DNA of 15,261 nucleotides. Source: JAAYCU01 sp964642815. GTDB lineage: Bacteria; Planctomycetota; Phycisphaerae; UBA1845; PWPN01. Positions 1 through 7,559 of the stretch are shown piece after piece. The position numbers were made by a program, and so were the translations under genes. Location: the NCBI GenBank assembly GCA_964642815.1, contig CAZXSA010000119.1, positions 1-15,261 of the forward strand, given 5' to 3'. Position 1 is the first letter of the stretch; each line of letters opens with the position of its first letter. Below the pieces are notes generated by a model. That model did not search any database. It had not been told where the DNA came from and saw nothing but the letters and a program-made list of their open reading frames with translations.

Positions 1-2403
1 ACCGAATCCACCGGCGGGTATAACGGCATCCATGTGGCCAAGCTCTGGCCGATCGAGGAAATGATGGATCGCCTGCGGGCCTTGCGGCCGGAAATCTATA
101 CCAAGGAAGCTTTCCCACCGCTGGCGGATAATCCGAAATACAAATCCGTCTTCGACATCCCCGTGGACATCATGAGCGTTGATGGCCTGTATCCCTGGGT
201 CGGAGACACCGGCGGGATACCGGACAACAGAATCTCCGGACCGGTTTACTACCCTAATATGCATGATGCTCGGGAAACCTACGAATATGCCTGGAGAACG
301 TTCAAGGATCCCAAGTTTGCCCAAGTACTCTGGCAGGGCAAAGGGTACGAGCCCGGGCCGGACAGCGGCATTACGCGGGAGGAGATCGAGCAGGCCATTG
401 CCAAGAGCGGCCCGGAGTTCCAGCGGGAAAGCGCTTTATTCGACGGCTATCGGCTGGCCCTGTTACGCGGCGAAACTCCACCGCCGTCGATGGCCGATCT
501 TGCCAGGGAATGGGAACCGCGGGCCGTCTGGATGTTCTACGGCGACGTACCTGACCATCGCCGCGACGAGTCGATGAGCGTGGGCCTTTTCGCCAATCGC
601 CTGAGCCATATTCGCCACCTGGGCTATCCGGGCGGAGCCAAGCGCGATCTCTGGGAAGGCAACTGGGCGACCACCTTCAACGCCCGGATCATCAAGGATT
701 ATTACCACCTGTTGTACAAAGGGTCGGCCATCGCCTTTGCCCAGTTGGACGGGGTGAACATGTTCGCCGCCGACGGCGACGCCTACACCCCGCCGGAACC
801 GCCGGATGGTTATTATAAGCGTTACCCGGATATGCTCGTCCGCCGTACTCTATCGTTGGTCGATCTCGGCCCGAGGGATTTTTATTTCGTGGACATCTTC
901 CGGCTCAGGGGTGGCGAGGAGCAGTATTGGAGCTTCCACGCCAACCCGTCGAAATTAACCATCACCGGTGCGGGCGAATTCGTGAAGCAGGAAGGCGGGA
1001 CGGCCGCCGGAGCGGATGTACCCTATGGTTCCATCGAGGAACTGCCTCGTCCGACCGATCCGCCGGGAACCAACCCGCCCGGACCGTACCGCTCCATTGG
1101 AACGCTGGCGCATCTGTATGATGTCGAGCGGGCCCGGCCGAACGGCCCGTGGCAGGCGGACTACGCCCTGAAGGATACCGATGATCTCCATTTGCGGTTG
1201 AACATTTTGGCTCCGCGTGAGGTGGAAATCATCACCGCGACCGGCCATCACCCCATGGCCCCGAGGGACGCCGCCCCCTATTCCTTGCAGTTCCTGCTCC
1301 AACATGCCAAGGGCCCCGAACCGCTGGCCAGGCAGTATGTCAGCGTGGTCCATACCTATCAGGGACGCTCGCCGATCACGTCCGTGCAATGTCTGGCCGA
1401 CGCCCCGGAACAGGATTTCGTGGCCTGCAAGGTCGAGACGGAGAACCGCACGGATTGGATTCTCAGTGACGAAGCTCTGGGTGATCCCTCCGATCCGTCG
1501 GTGCCGGCAAAAGAAAGAACGGTTGATGGAGGTATCGTCTTCAGCGGACAGTATGGGATATTTCGTGAGGACCGAGGCCGGTTCTCCTCGGTTGCCCTGG
1601 TTCGCGGGACGCAATTGCTGAAAGACGGGATCGGTATCCAGGCGGCCGCCCCCGCTTACTTCGGCACGATCGTCGGCCTGGACCGTCCGGCCCGAAAAAT
1701 CATCATCAGCCCGGTTCCAACCCTGCCCCGGGCCTGGCTGAACCAGTACATTTTTATCGGTGATGATATACGACGCAGCGCATACCGCGTAACCGATTGT
1801 CGCAAACTGGATGAACAGCGGTGCGAGTTGACCTTGAACTGGCCCTCGCTGCTTTTGGAAGGACATGTCACTGGCTTCGAGGACAGCAAAATTCATACGG
1901 ATTCTTCGTTACCGATCATAGGTTGGCATTTTTATTCGCGCTACGCTCACCATGCCCGGTTGACCGATGCGAGACAAACTCACGAGTTCCTTCTCGATCA
2001 CATTAAAACGATCGACTGGACCAGCAAGCTCTTTGGACCTTTGGTAATAGCCGCGCAAGATGCCGAGCGGGCCTCCGCCGGGAGACTGGAGGAAGTCTTC
2101 GGCGCCAACGGCAAGTTCCACGTTTATGATTATGGATTGGGCGATCGGGTGACTTTTCCATTTGCCACGCAATTGCGGGTCACCGGTCCGGATACCTATG
2201 CTTTGCATCTCGATCAGAGCGTTACGGTCAGCCTGCCCCGACCTCGGTTCGGAGGGGTATCGAAAGTTTTATATCGAATACGTGGCGTCGTCGATTGGCG
2301 CGAACTCCCCTGCCGCCTTGAAGCGGGGCGAATTCTTGTGTCGCCGGCCGCGCCGTCGCTGGAAGACGCCGAGCTTGAACTTAGGATTGCCCCACGATCC
2401 TGA
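1..2403 (+). CDS. Heparinase II/III-like protein, 5'-truncated by the window edge
   Basis: The frame is open from base 1 (it begins TESTGGYNGIHVAKLW), so the GTG at 34 is not a credible start and the N-terminus lies outside the window; 800 codons are visible. I assign it to the heparinase II/III-like group (polysaccharide lyases, usually an alpha/alpha barrel followed by beta-sandwich domains) from the middle of the visible part: a block around GYPGGAKRDLWEGNW, then RRTLSLVDLGPRDFYFVDIFRLRGG followed by YWSFH, resembling the start of the large beta-sandwich where these enzymes have a hydrophobic strand pair, a GG turn and a W-x-x-H. The C-terminal 250 residues look beta-rich and may be an added domain. 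Family members cleave acidic polysaccharides such as heparin-like or alginate-like chains in the periplasm or outside the cell; the substrate is not evident here. The neighbouring secreted CBM-containing proteins fit a glycan-degradation locus. Family call moderately sure, activity not proven. Confidence 0.6.
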   Translation, partial: TESTGGYNGIHVAKLWPIEEMMDRLRALRPEIYTKEAFPPLADNPKYKSVFDIPVDIMSVDGLYPWVGDTGGIPDNRISGPVYYPNMHDARETYEYAWRTFKDPKFAQVLWQGKGYEPGPDSGITREEIEQAIAKSGPEFQRESALFDGYRLALLRGETPPPSMADLAREWEPRAVWMFYGDVPDHRRDESMSVGLFANRLSHIRHLGYPGGAKRDLWEGNWATTFNARIIKDYYHLLYKGSAIAFAQLDGVNMFAADGDAYTPPEPPDGYYKRYPDMLVRRTLSLVDLGPRDFYFVDIFRLRGGEEQYWSFHANPSKLTITGAGEFVKQEGGTAAGADVPYGSIEELPRPTDPPGTNPPGPYRSIGTLAHLYDVERARPNGPWQADYALKDTDDLHLRLNILAPREVEIITATGHHPMAPRDAAPYSLQFLLQHAKGPEPLARQYVSVVHTYQGRSPITSVQCLADAPEQDFVACKVETENRTDWILSDEALGDPSDPSVPAKERTVDGGIVFSGQYGIFREDRGRFSSVALVRGTQLLKDGIGIQAAAPAYFGTIVGLDRPARKIIISPVPTLPRAWLNQYIFIGDDIRRSAYRVTDCRKLDEQRCELTLNWPSLLLEGHVTGFEDSKIHTDSSLPIIGWHFYSRYAHHARLTDARQTHEFLLDHIKTIDWTSKLFGPLVIAAQDAERASAGRLEEVFGANGKFHVYDYGLGDRVTFPFATQLRVTGPDTYALHLDQSVTVSLPRPRFGGVSKVLYRIRGVVDWRELPCRLEAGRILVSPAAPSLEDAELELRIAPRS

Positions 2404-2491
2404 AATGCTCGATACGACAGGGTGGCGGCGGTATGTAACCCCTGTTTTTACTCCGGGGGGGGCATATTGGTGAAATTAGGGTAAAAGCAGA

Positions 2492-2513
2492 TGCCGACGA
2501 TATTTCGTCGGCA
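2492..2513. terminator. Hairpin after the heparinase-like gene, possible weak terminator
   Basis: TGCCGACGA and TCGTCGGCA form a perfect 9-bp stem around the loop TATT. It lies about 90 bp after the stop codon of the upstream gene. No U-run follows on the + strand, so as an intrinsic terminator it is atypical; it could instead be a 3'-end stabilising hairpin. Confidence 0.35.
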
Positions 2514-2558
2514 AATCGGATGGTTGGCATCTCTTGAGGCCGGTCTCTTGCGGGATAG

Positions 2559-2574
2559 GTTCATGACCATGAAC
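2559..2574. promoter_or_regulatory. 16-bp palindrome, possible operator
   Basis: GTTCATG-AC-CATGAAC is a perfect 7-bp inverted repeat with a 2-bp centre, the size and symmetry of a dimeric repressor site. It lies about 170 bp upstream of the -35 box of the prepilin promoter. Glycan-utilisation loci are often controlled by LacI- or GntR-type regulators, but no regulator gene is in this window, so function is a guess. Confidence 0.25.
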
Positions 2575-2741
2575 GCCTCGGGTTATTAAAACCTTTATTC
2601 ACAATGACTTGTACACCCGTGAACAGGCCTGCGCGACCTTTTTGCATGGAGCCAGGTAGGCCGAGTTTAGGCAAAGATGGAAAATAAATGTTATTATTAA
2701 TTAAGTAATAAATATATATCAACGGATTTATACCTATATAG

Positions 2742-2771
2742 TTGACAAGGATACATGAACGCCGATATTAT
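2742..2771 (+). promoter_or_regulatory. Sigma70-type promoter for the prepilin gene
   Basis: TTGACA (2742-2747), an 18-bp spacer and TATTAT (2766-2771, five of six consensus bases) follow an AT-rich tract. Transcription would begin near 2778. The ATG at 2755, which opens the longest in-frame ORF, lies between the two boxes and so cannot be the start of the protein made from this promoter. Confidence 0.6.
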
Positions 2772-2777
2772 TTATGG

Positions 2778-2916
2778 GAAAGGGGTAGGGGTTGCGGAAA
2801 ACCACCGTGCGTTTCGTTCTTTAGACCGGACGCGGAGGTGGCGAAGCGATAAATTTGTTTTTCAAAATAGGGATTGTTCCGGCCGTTGGTGGGGTTCAAT
2901 AAAGAGGACAATTGAA
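2778..2916 (+). other. Long structured 5' leader of the prepilin mRNA
   Basis: About 138 nt separate the predicted transcription start from the ATG at 2917. The leader can fold CCACC (2802-2806) with GGTGG (2837-2841), with GCGT (2809-2812) to ACGC (2830-2833) inside it. CGTTTCG (2810-2816) can instead pair with CGAAGCG (2842-2848) over 7 bp with one wobble. A second GGTGG at 2888-2892, close to the ribosome binding site, competes for the same CCACC. I do not recognise a known riboswitch class. Confidence 0.3.
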
Positions 2917-3798
2917 ATGAAACGGACAAGCATCACGAATCGTGGAAGAAACACTCGGGGCTTCACTCTGATCGAGGTGCTGGTGGTGGTCGCCATCATC
3001 GCCCTGCTGATCTCCATTCTCTTGCCCTCGCTGCAACGCGCTCGGGAAAGCGCCCGGAATACGGCCTGTCGCGCTAACCTGCACGATCTCGGTTTATCTC
3101 TGACCATGTATGCCCAGACTTATAAGGATTGGTATCCCCCCACGCCTTATGTCGGCTCCGCTTTTGCGGCGGCATATACCCCCGGATCCCTCGCGGGCGC
3201 GGAAGCCGCTAACGACGATAATCTCTTTATCCTCTGGTTCAGTAAGTTTGCCAGAGACACCAAGGTTTTTAACTGCCCCTCCACCAGTTGGCGCATTCGT
3301 ACCCCGGCGAGAGTTGTCAAGCTGGATAGCGATCAAAGCAAGTATCCAGGCGGCTTTTACTACGAAATTCACACGATGGTCGACGGCGTTGACACGATCC
3401 GAAACGATTTTGCCTATGCCGCCCAGCGCGTACCCGAGAAGGGGTTCGGTTTCAGCTACGAATACGGCAACTGGGCTGGGAAGAATGGGGAGAAGACGCG
3501 GGTTGACTGGTTTCATGGCACGACAACCGGTGGCAATTTCCTCGGTGCCTGGGATGTCAACGATTGGTTTGTTAAAAGGCCGAGTACCAGGATCCCGCAT
3601 CCGGCCAGATCCATCTTGATGCACGATTCCGACGGGGGCGGCAACGTGATCGGATCCAACAATAGTGCCACGAACAACTGGCCGGAGTCGTGGGACAATC
3701 ATGGCATCGAGGGGATGAACATTCTTTTCGGCGATGGGCACGTGGAGTTTATCAAGCGGCACAATATTAATAAGACATGGAACCAGTCCTCCCCCTAA
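2917..3798 (+). CDS. Prepilin-type pseudopilin with N-terminal FTLIE and C-terminal DG motif
   Basis: Secreted or pilus-like protein of 293 residues. The start ATG at 2917 is preceded by AAAGAGGA with an 8-nt spacer; the longer ORF start lies inside the promoter. A basic leader (MKRTSITNRGRNTRG) ends in Gly15, followed by FTLIEV and a hydrophobic helix to about residue 37. This is the type IV prepilin/type II pseudopilin signal: the prepilin peptidase would cut after Gly15, and Glu20 is the conserved fifth residue of the mature chain. KVFNCPS in the middle and HGIEGMNILFGDGHVEF at the end match the large planctomycete-verrucomicrobial class with an H-X9-DG C-terminus; here the His-to-Asp spacing is ten residues rather than nine. 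Such proteins occur in many copies, often next to glycan-degradation genes, but their role is not established. The next gene follows after 55 bp on the same strand. Confidence 0.88.
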   Translation: MKRTSITNRGRNTRGFTLIEVLVVVAIIALLISILLPSLQRARESARNTACRANLHDLGLSLTMYAQTYKDWYPPTPYVGSAFAAAYTPGSLAGAEAANDDNLFILWFSKFARDTKVFNCPSTSWRIRTPARVVKLDSDQSKYPGGFYYEIHTMVDGVDTIRNDFAYAAQRVPEKGFGFSYEYGNWAGKNGEKTRVDWFHGTTTGGNFLGAWDVNDWFVKRPSTRIPHPARSILMHDSDGGGNVIGSNNSATNNWPESWDNHGIEGMNILFGDGHVEFIKRHNINKTWNQSSP

Positions 3799-3853
3799 TG
3801 GATATCGCGATGAGAAAGGCTTGAAAGTACAGCTTCGCCTTGGAGAACTTGCC

Positions 3854-4204
3854 GTGGATTTTTCTGAAAGCAAGGTGCCGTGGAAATGGATCCTCATCGG
3901 TGCGGGGATTCTTGTCGTGGCCCTTATCGTTCGCTGCAAAACCGCGCCAGACAGTGAGCCGCAGGTGCAAAGGGCGGCGGTCTGTATCGATTGTGGCAGC
4001 ACCGATGAAGTATCGGTCGGGGATTCGCCTGGTAAGGAATCATGGCCCCGGGCTTGTCCAAAGTGCGGAAAGAAAACATTGTATCTTATCAGCGGGTCAT
4101 GCTCTTCTTGCAAGAAACCCGTCCCCTTGAAAGATCCTCAAGCCGAGGCGTATGGTATGCCCACCCAATGCCCTTGGTGTAAGAAGCCATACTTGGAGTA
4201 TTAA
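3854..4204 (+). CDS. Small single-TM protein with four CxxC pairs (double zinc ribbon)
   Basis: Unnamed 116-residue protein. I chose the GTG at 3854 because TGGAGAA precedes it (GGAG with an 8-nt spacer); a TTG at 3821 would give 127 residues but has no well-spaced ribosome site. The longest ORF starts inside the prepilin gene and is rejected. After a short N-terminus, residues 12-28 (WILIGAGILVVALIV, then RC) form one transmembrane helix. The rest holds four Cys pairs, C44-C47, C68-C71, C83-C86 and C106-C109, the last three each followed by G/K-rich turns (CPKCGKK, CSSCKKP, CPWCKKP). Two zinc ribbons are the natural reading. With a positive residue after the helix (R27), the ribbons are probably cytoplasmic. 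It sits 55 bp after the prepilin gene and is probably co-transcribed, suggesting a role in expression or assembly of that protein; this is inferred. Confidence 0.7.
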   Translation: MDFSESKVPWKWILIGAGILVVALIVRCKTAPDSEPQVQRAAVCIDCGSTDEVSVGDSPGKESWPRACPKCGKKTLYLISGSCSSCKKPVPLKDPQAEAYGMPTQCPWCKKPYLEY

Positions 4205-4274
4205 TCGAACCATACACTCCCGCGAGCTGGCGCAAATTGCCGTTGTAATGGTCATTCGTCTTTTTTCGCCTGGT

Positions 4275-4315
4275 CGCGGGTATGATCCGCGGAAAAACCA
4301 AGGAGATTCCTTGGT
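4275..4315. repeat. Two adjacent hairpins upstream of the first large paralogue
   Basis: CGCGG (4275-4279) pairs with CCGCG (4287-4291). Five bases later ACCAAGGA (4297-4304) pairs perfectly with TCCTTGGT (4308-4315) around GAT. On the + strand no U-run follows; on the - strand the second stem is followed by U-rich sequence, but no - strand gene needs a terminator here. They may mark the 3' end of the prepilin/zinc-ribbon transcript or be a regulatory site. Confidence 0.3.
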
Positions 4316-4321
4316 CATGCC

Positions 4322-4352
4322 TGTTTCGCCGCCGCGCATTGATCTGTATAAT
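4322..4352 (+). promoter_or_regulatory. Possible promoter for the first large paralogue
   Basis: A perfect TATAAT lies at 4347-4352, about 97 bp before the ATG at 4449. The -35 region is poor (TGTTTC at 4322-4327 with a 19-bp spacer, or TTTCGC at 4324-4329 with 17), so this is only a candidate. Confidence 0.3.
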
Positions 4353-4448
4353 ACCAACCGTTCGATAGCCCCACCGTTGGACCACGGGGTGGCGGTGTAA
4401 CCCTTGAAAAAACGATGGCCAGGTGTTTCTATTTGCGAGAGGATGGTT

Positions 4449-7106
4449 ATGCATCGTCTAATAAAGATTGTGCTAATGCTCATTGTCGCTGTGCATTACG
4501 AGGCCGTTGCGGTTGCGGTTGAACCTCCGGAATGGGCGGTGGTCGAATGCAAAGGTCTCAAGGCTTTATCCGAGGTGGTTTATTACTGGATCGATCGACA
4601 AGCGCCGGATGGCAGTTTCGGGTTCGGGCTGGACGACGATTGCGAGTTCTATACCGGCTGGCCCATCCTGGTTTATGTGGCCGACGATCAGCGCGTGCTT
4701 GAAGCCCTGCGTAAGAATCTCGACTGGGTGTGGTACAACGACGAGGTGCAGGACGGATATCAGGCCCAAGTCGGCGACGCCGAACATAGCTCCGAGGTAA
4801 CTTCGTATACGCAACCGCTGCTTTCCCATGCCGATTATGGTAATCCCGTCCTGATCGAAAGGATGATGGAAACCAGTAAAAACATGGAGCGTTGGACGGC
4901 AATCAACAAGGCCGGTCATCGCCACTTCCGCGGCCATTGGCTCGGTTCGCAGGGCATGCGCGATTATTCCTATTTCGGAGCCGACGCCACCATTGTCGCC
5001 CGGGCGACGATCCCCATGATGCATCTGCTGCTTTACAATCGCGATCCCTATTTAGCGAGGATATGTACCGAATGGGGCCGGGCTTGGGTCGATCACGCGA
5101 AGGAAAGCAAGTGGAACAAGCCTTACGGCCTGTTGCCCGCCGAGGTCGTATTCGATACCGACGAGGCCGGTGGGTTCACCCGGCAATGGTGGAGTTCGGC
5201 CTCCTCGGGTTATGACATTTACAAATCACCCTGGTACATGAACCGCCTGCATCAGATGCTACTGGTCGACTACATGATCACCGGCGACACCGATTTCCTC
5301 ATCCCCATGCAGGAAACGCTCAAATTCTTCGCCCAGGCCACCCCGGAGAATACGCCGACCGGCGTCATGTGGCCCGAATGGTACACCGATCGGGTTTCAC
5401 CGCCGACCTATGGCCGCACGCCCGAGCAAATGCCCCTGATCTGGCAGGACTACAAGGGACGTATCGGCAGCTATTTCCCTGCGTTTTACCTTTACGCGAC
5501 GGGCGATACCCAATTCGATTCGCTCTGGGGGATTTCGTCATCAACCATTACGCCCCAGGCCGCGCGAGCTTCGGCCCGCGGGGCCGGGCAATCCGCCATC
5601 GACGGGGCCAAGGCGGCTCTCGAAGCGGCCAAGACGATCAACATTCACAACTCCGTCGACAACTACCGGGCCAACATCAGCGTGGGCGGTTTCCCCGCCC
5701 TTTATCATGGCGGGAATAACTGGGTCGACCTGCCCCGGCCCGCCTGCCGCTGGCTCAAGGGGAATTACGAGCTGGCCGTCGTTTTGCTTGAGCATTCCGC
5801 GACACAATTCAAGGCCCTCTGTTGCAACGTCGGAGCGAGCAAACGCGAATTCGGCGTTCAGCTCTTCGAGCTTAAACCAGGTACGTATCGCATGACCCTC
5901 GGCATCGACACTTCCGCCAACAACCGGCCGGATAAGATCGTTCGCGAGCAGACGATCAAGGTCGAACAGGGCACGATCCTGCCGCTCGATCTCGAGCGCG
6001 GGCACGAATATATCATCGAACTGGAGCAGATAGCGGCCGGTATCGCATGGTCCGACCGGGCCGATGTGGCTATCTGCGATCGCGACCTTTACGCCGTGCC
6101 GGCCGCCCCGACCCCCGGTACCGCCGCCGTCCTGAAAACGCGGGTGCATAACATCGGCACGCAAGATGCGCGGAACGTGGGGGTCCGGGCCGTGGAGATT
6201 CCTTCCGGCAAGTTGATCGGCGAGCAAACCATCGACCTGCTAGCCGCCCCGGCCAAACTCGTACCCAGTTGGGTGATGGTCGAAATGCCCTGGACCGTCG
6301 GGGCCGACGCCGAAGGCGTGCGCGTGGTGGTGGATCAAGGCCATTTCGTCGAGGAGATATACGAAGGAAACAACACCGCGGAAATCCGCCTGGCGGAGAT
6401 GCCTGACGGCCCGCCGCGAAAGAGGAAAATCTTCATCCCCTCCTGGTACGAGATGCAAAAGCTGGGACCGGTGACGACCTACACCGCGCCCTACGTGAAA
6501 AACATCAAAATCGACGGCAAGTTGGATGATGCGGAATGGGGCAAGGTGGAGAAGCACAGCGCACGGATCGACATGGATGGCCGCAAGACGGAGAAGGAAA
6601 CCATCCTACGGATTGCCTATGGTGATGAGGCCATTTATATCGCCGTCGAATGTCCCGAGCCGGATATGGATTTGTTGCATGAAAACGCCACTCGTCGCGA
6701 TGCTTACGAAGTGTTCGGCGATGACGGCGTGGAAATCTTCATCGACACCAATCTGGATCGGACCACGTATCTGCAGTTTGCCTTCACGGTCGGCATGATG
6801 CAGGCCGAGGGCCAATACTACAACTTCAGCATTTTTAACGAACCTTGGGAATCCGTGGTGCATAAGGGTAAGGATTTCTGGTCCGCCGAAGCGCGTATTC
6901 CCTACACGACGCTCGGTGCCATCGCCCGTCCTGGGCAGACCTGGGGGATGAATATCTATCGAAACGTGAAAACCTTCCCCGTGCCAAAAACCGAGGAAGA
7001 CCGGCAAAAAGGCTGGAAGACCGGCGAGCAACACCTGTTTTCGCCGACCCACGATTACCATGAACCCAGCCGCTTCGCCGAGGTGACTTTCGGCCCGAAA
7101 CCGTGA
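4449..7106 (+). CDS. Secreted glycan-active candidate: helical domain, CARDB-like, CBM9-like
   Basis: Large exported protein of 885 residues. The ATG at 4449 is preceded by GAGAGG with a 6-nt spacer; TTG 4404 and ATG 4443 are less well placed. A signal peptide (MHRLIKIVLMLIVAVHYEA, cleavage near AVAVA) leads into a long Trp/Tyr-rich helical region (about 25-380) that resembles alpha/alpha-barrel glycan enzymes but that I cannot place in a named family. Possible active-site stretches, conserved in the neighbouring copy, are GHRHFRGHWLGS (156-167), DYSYFGADAT and DTDEAGGFT (236-244). A middle beta region holds YHGGNNWVD and CCNVG. Residues about 539-645 look like CARDB (RVHNIGTQDARNV, then YEGNN), an adhesion-type Ig-like fold. 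Residues 680-885 look like a CBM9/DOMON sugar-binding domain (IDGKLDDAEW, DGVEIFIDTN, FWSAEARIP). Likely role: binding and processing an external polysaccharide. The next gene is a paralogue; the substrate is unknown. Confidence 0.75.
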   Translation: MHRLIKIVLMLIVAVHYEAVAVAVEPPEWAVVECKGLKALSEVVYYWIDRQAPDGSFGFGLDDDCEFYTGWPILVYVADDQRVLEALRKNLDWVWYNDEVQDGYQAQVGDAEHSSEVTSYTQPLLSHADYGNPVLIERMMETSKNMERWTAINKAGHRHFRGHWLGSQGMRDYSYFGADATIVARATIPMMHLLLYNRDPYLARICTEWGRAWVDHAKESKWNKPYGLLPAEVVFDTDEAGGFTRQWWSSASSGYDIYKSPWYMNRLHQMLLVDYMITGDTDFLIPMQETLKFFAQATPENTPTGVMWPEWYTDRVSPPTYGRTPEQMPLIWQDYKGRIGSYFPAFYLYATGDTQFDSLWGISSSTITPQAARASARGAGQSAIDGAKAALEAAKTINIHNSVDNYRANISVGGFPALYHGGNNWVDLPRPACRWLKGNYELAVVLLEHSATQFKALCCNVGASKREFGVQLFELKPGTYRMTLGIDTSANNRPDKIVREQTIKVEQGTILPLDLERGHEYIIELEQIAAGIAWSDRADVAICDRDLYAVPAAPTPGTAAVLKTRVHNIGTQDARNVGVRAVEIPSGKLIGEQTIDLLAAPAKLVPSWVMVEMPWTVGADAEGVRVVVDQGHFVEEIYEGNNTAEIRLAEMPDGPPRKRKIFIPSWYEMQKLGPVTTYTAPYVKNIKIDGKLDDAEWGKVEKHSARIDMDGRKTEKETILRIAYGDEAIYIAVECPEPDMDLLHENATRRDAYEVFGDDGVEIFIDTNLDRTTYLQFAFTVGMMQAEGQYYNFSIFNEPWESVVHKGKDFWSAEARIPYTTLGAIARPGQTWGMNIYRNVKTFPVPKTEEDRQKGWKTGEQHLFSPTHDYHEPSRFAEVTFGPKP

Positions 7107-7559
7107 GTGGGTGAGCGCTGCCCAGGGTGGCCCATTACTTCAGACGTGGGGGAGCGATGATCGATCGCGAAAGGCTGGTACCTATTACTCCATGCGCCAA
7201 AGTCTGTGTTTGGCGACCATGCGATCCGAACCCCAAGCAGTTTACCTCGCTCGCCACGGCGGAGCCCCGCGGAGCCGGGCTTGGGCGGGCCGTGGCGGGG
7301 AGGCGCGTGGCCGAAGGAGGATGATTTTCCGATTCTCGATGCGTCGTACTACATCGGCCTGTCGCTTCCGCTCCAGGTTCTGATTGGCCATGCCAGCAGG
7401 TTTTACTTGATCGCTAAAGTTGACGGCGGCCGGTCGGTTCGCCCATGATATCAGCCTGCGGAGCGAGCGGGCTTTGATAGATCCTTTGTCCGATGTCGCG
7501 CATTGTTGCTTTGCAGGGCTTTGTTGAAATAATCTCTCACGAGCATAAGGAGAACCGTG
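7107..7559. other. Intergenic region between the two large paralogues
   Basis: About 450 bp without a convincing gene. Several short overlapping ORFs exist on both strands; the best on the + strand (ATG 7157, 55 codons, with a VCVWRPC stretch) has a G-rich site only 2 nt from its start and no recognisable family. A GC-rich hairpin occupies 7252-7297. An AAGGAGG at 7314-7320 directly abuts an ATG with no spacer and opens only a short frame. This may be decayed coding sequence; no parent gene is evident. Confidence 0.5.
7252..7297. repeat. GC-rich nested hairpin
   Basis: CGCCACGGC (7252-7260) pairs perfectly with GCCGTGGCG (7289-7297). Inside the 28-nt loop AGCCC (7263-7267) pairs with GGGCT (7277-7281). 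There is no U-run, so it is not an intrinsic terminator; it could be a REP-like element. Confidence 0.4.

Larger units (their letters stand above)
2404..2741. other. Intergenic region upstream of the prepilin gene
   Basis: No convincing gene. It contains a run of eight G (2455-2462), a 9-bp hairpin (2492-2513), a 16-bp palindrome (2559-2574) and, at about 2680-2741, a strongly AT-rich tract with TTATTA/TAATAA inverted halves around TTAATTAA. The AT-rich tract lies immediately upstream of a good -35 box and may act as an UP-like element; that role is inferred. Confidence 0.6.

Noticed and set aside
34..36. GTG as the start of the first gene
   Set aside because: The frame is open from base 1 with matching protein-like sequence before it, so the gene simply continues from outside the window.
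955..1896. 313-codon - strand ORF opposite the heparinase-like gene
   Set aside because: Antisense frame in GC-rich coding DNA; Arg/Gly/Pro-rich, no domain.
2755..2916. N-terminal 54-codon extension of the prepilin from ATG 2755
   Set aside because: That ATG lies between the -35 and -10 boxes, the extension is not prepilin-like, and ATG 2917 has a good ribosome site directly before a proper prepilin leader.
3094..4113. 339-codon - strand ORF opposite the prepilin and zinc-ribbon genes
   Set aside because: Spans two genes supported by motifs on the other strand and has no recognisable features of its own.
7127..7324. Small + strand ORF between the paralogues
   Set aside because: No well-spaced ribosome site, low-complexity Arg/Gly/Ala C-terminus formed by the GC-rich hairpin, and no recognisable family; left as part of the intergenic region.
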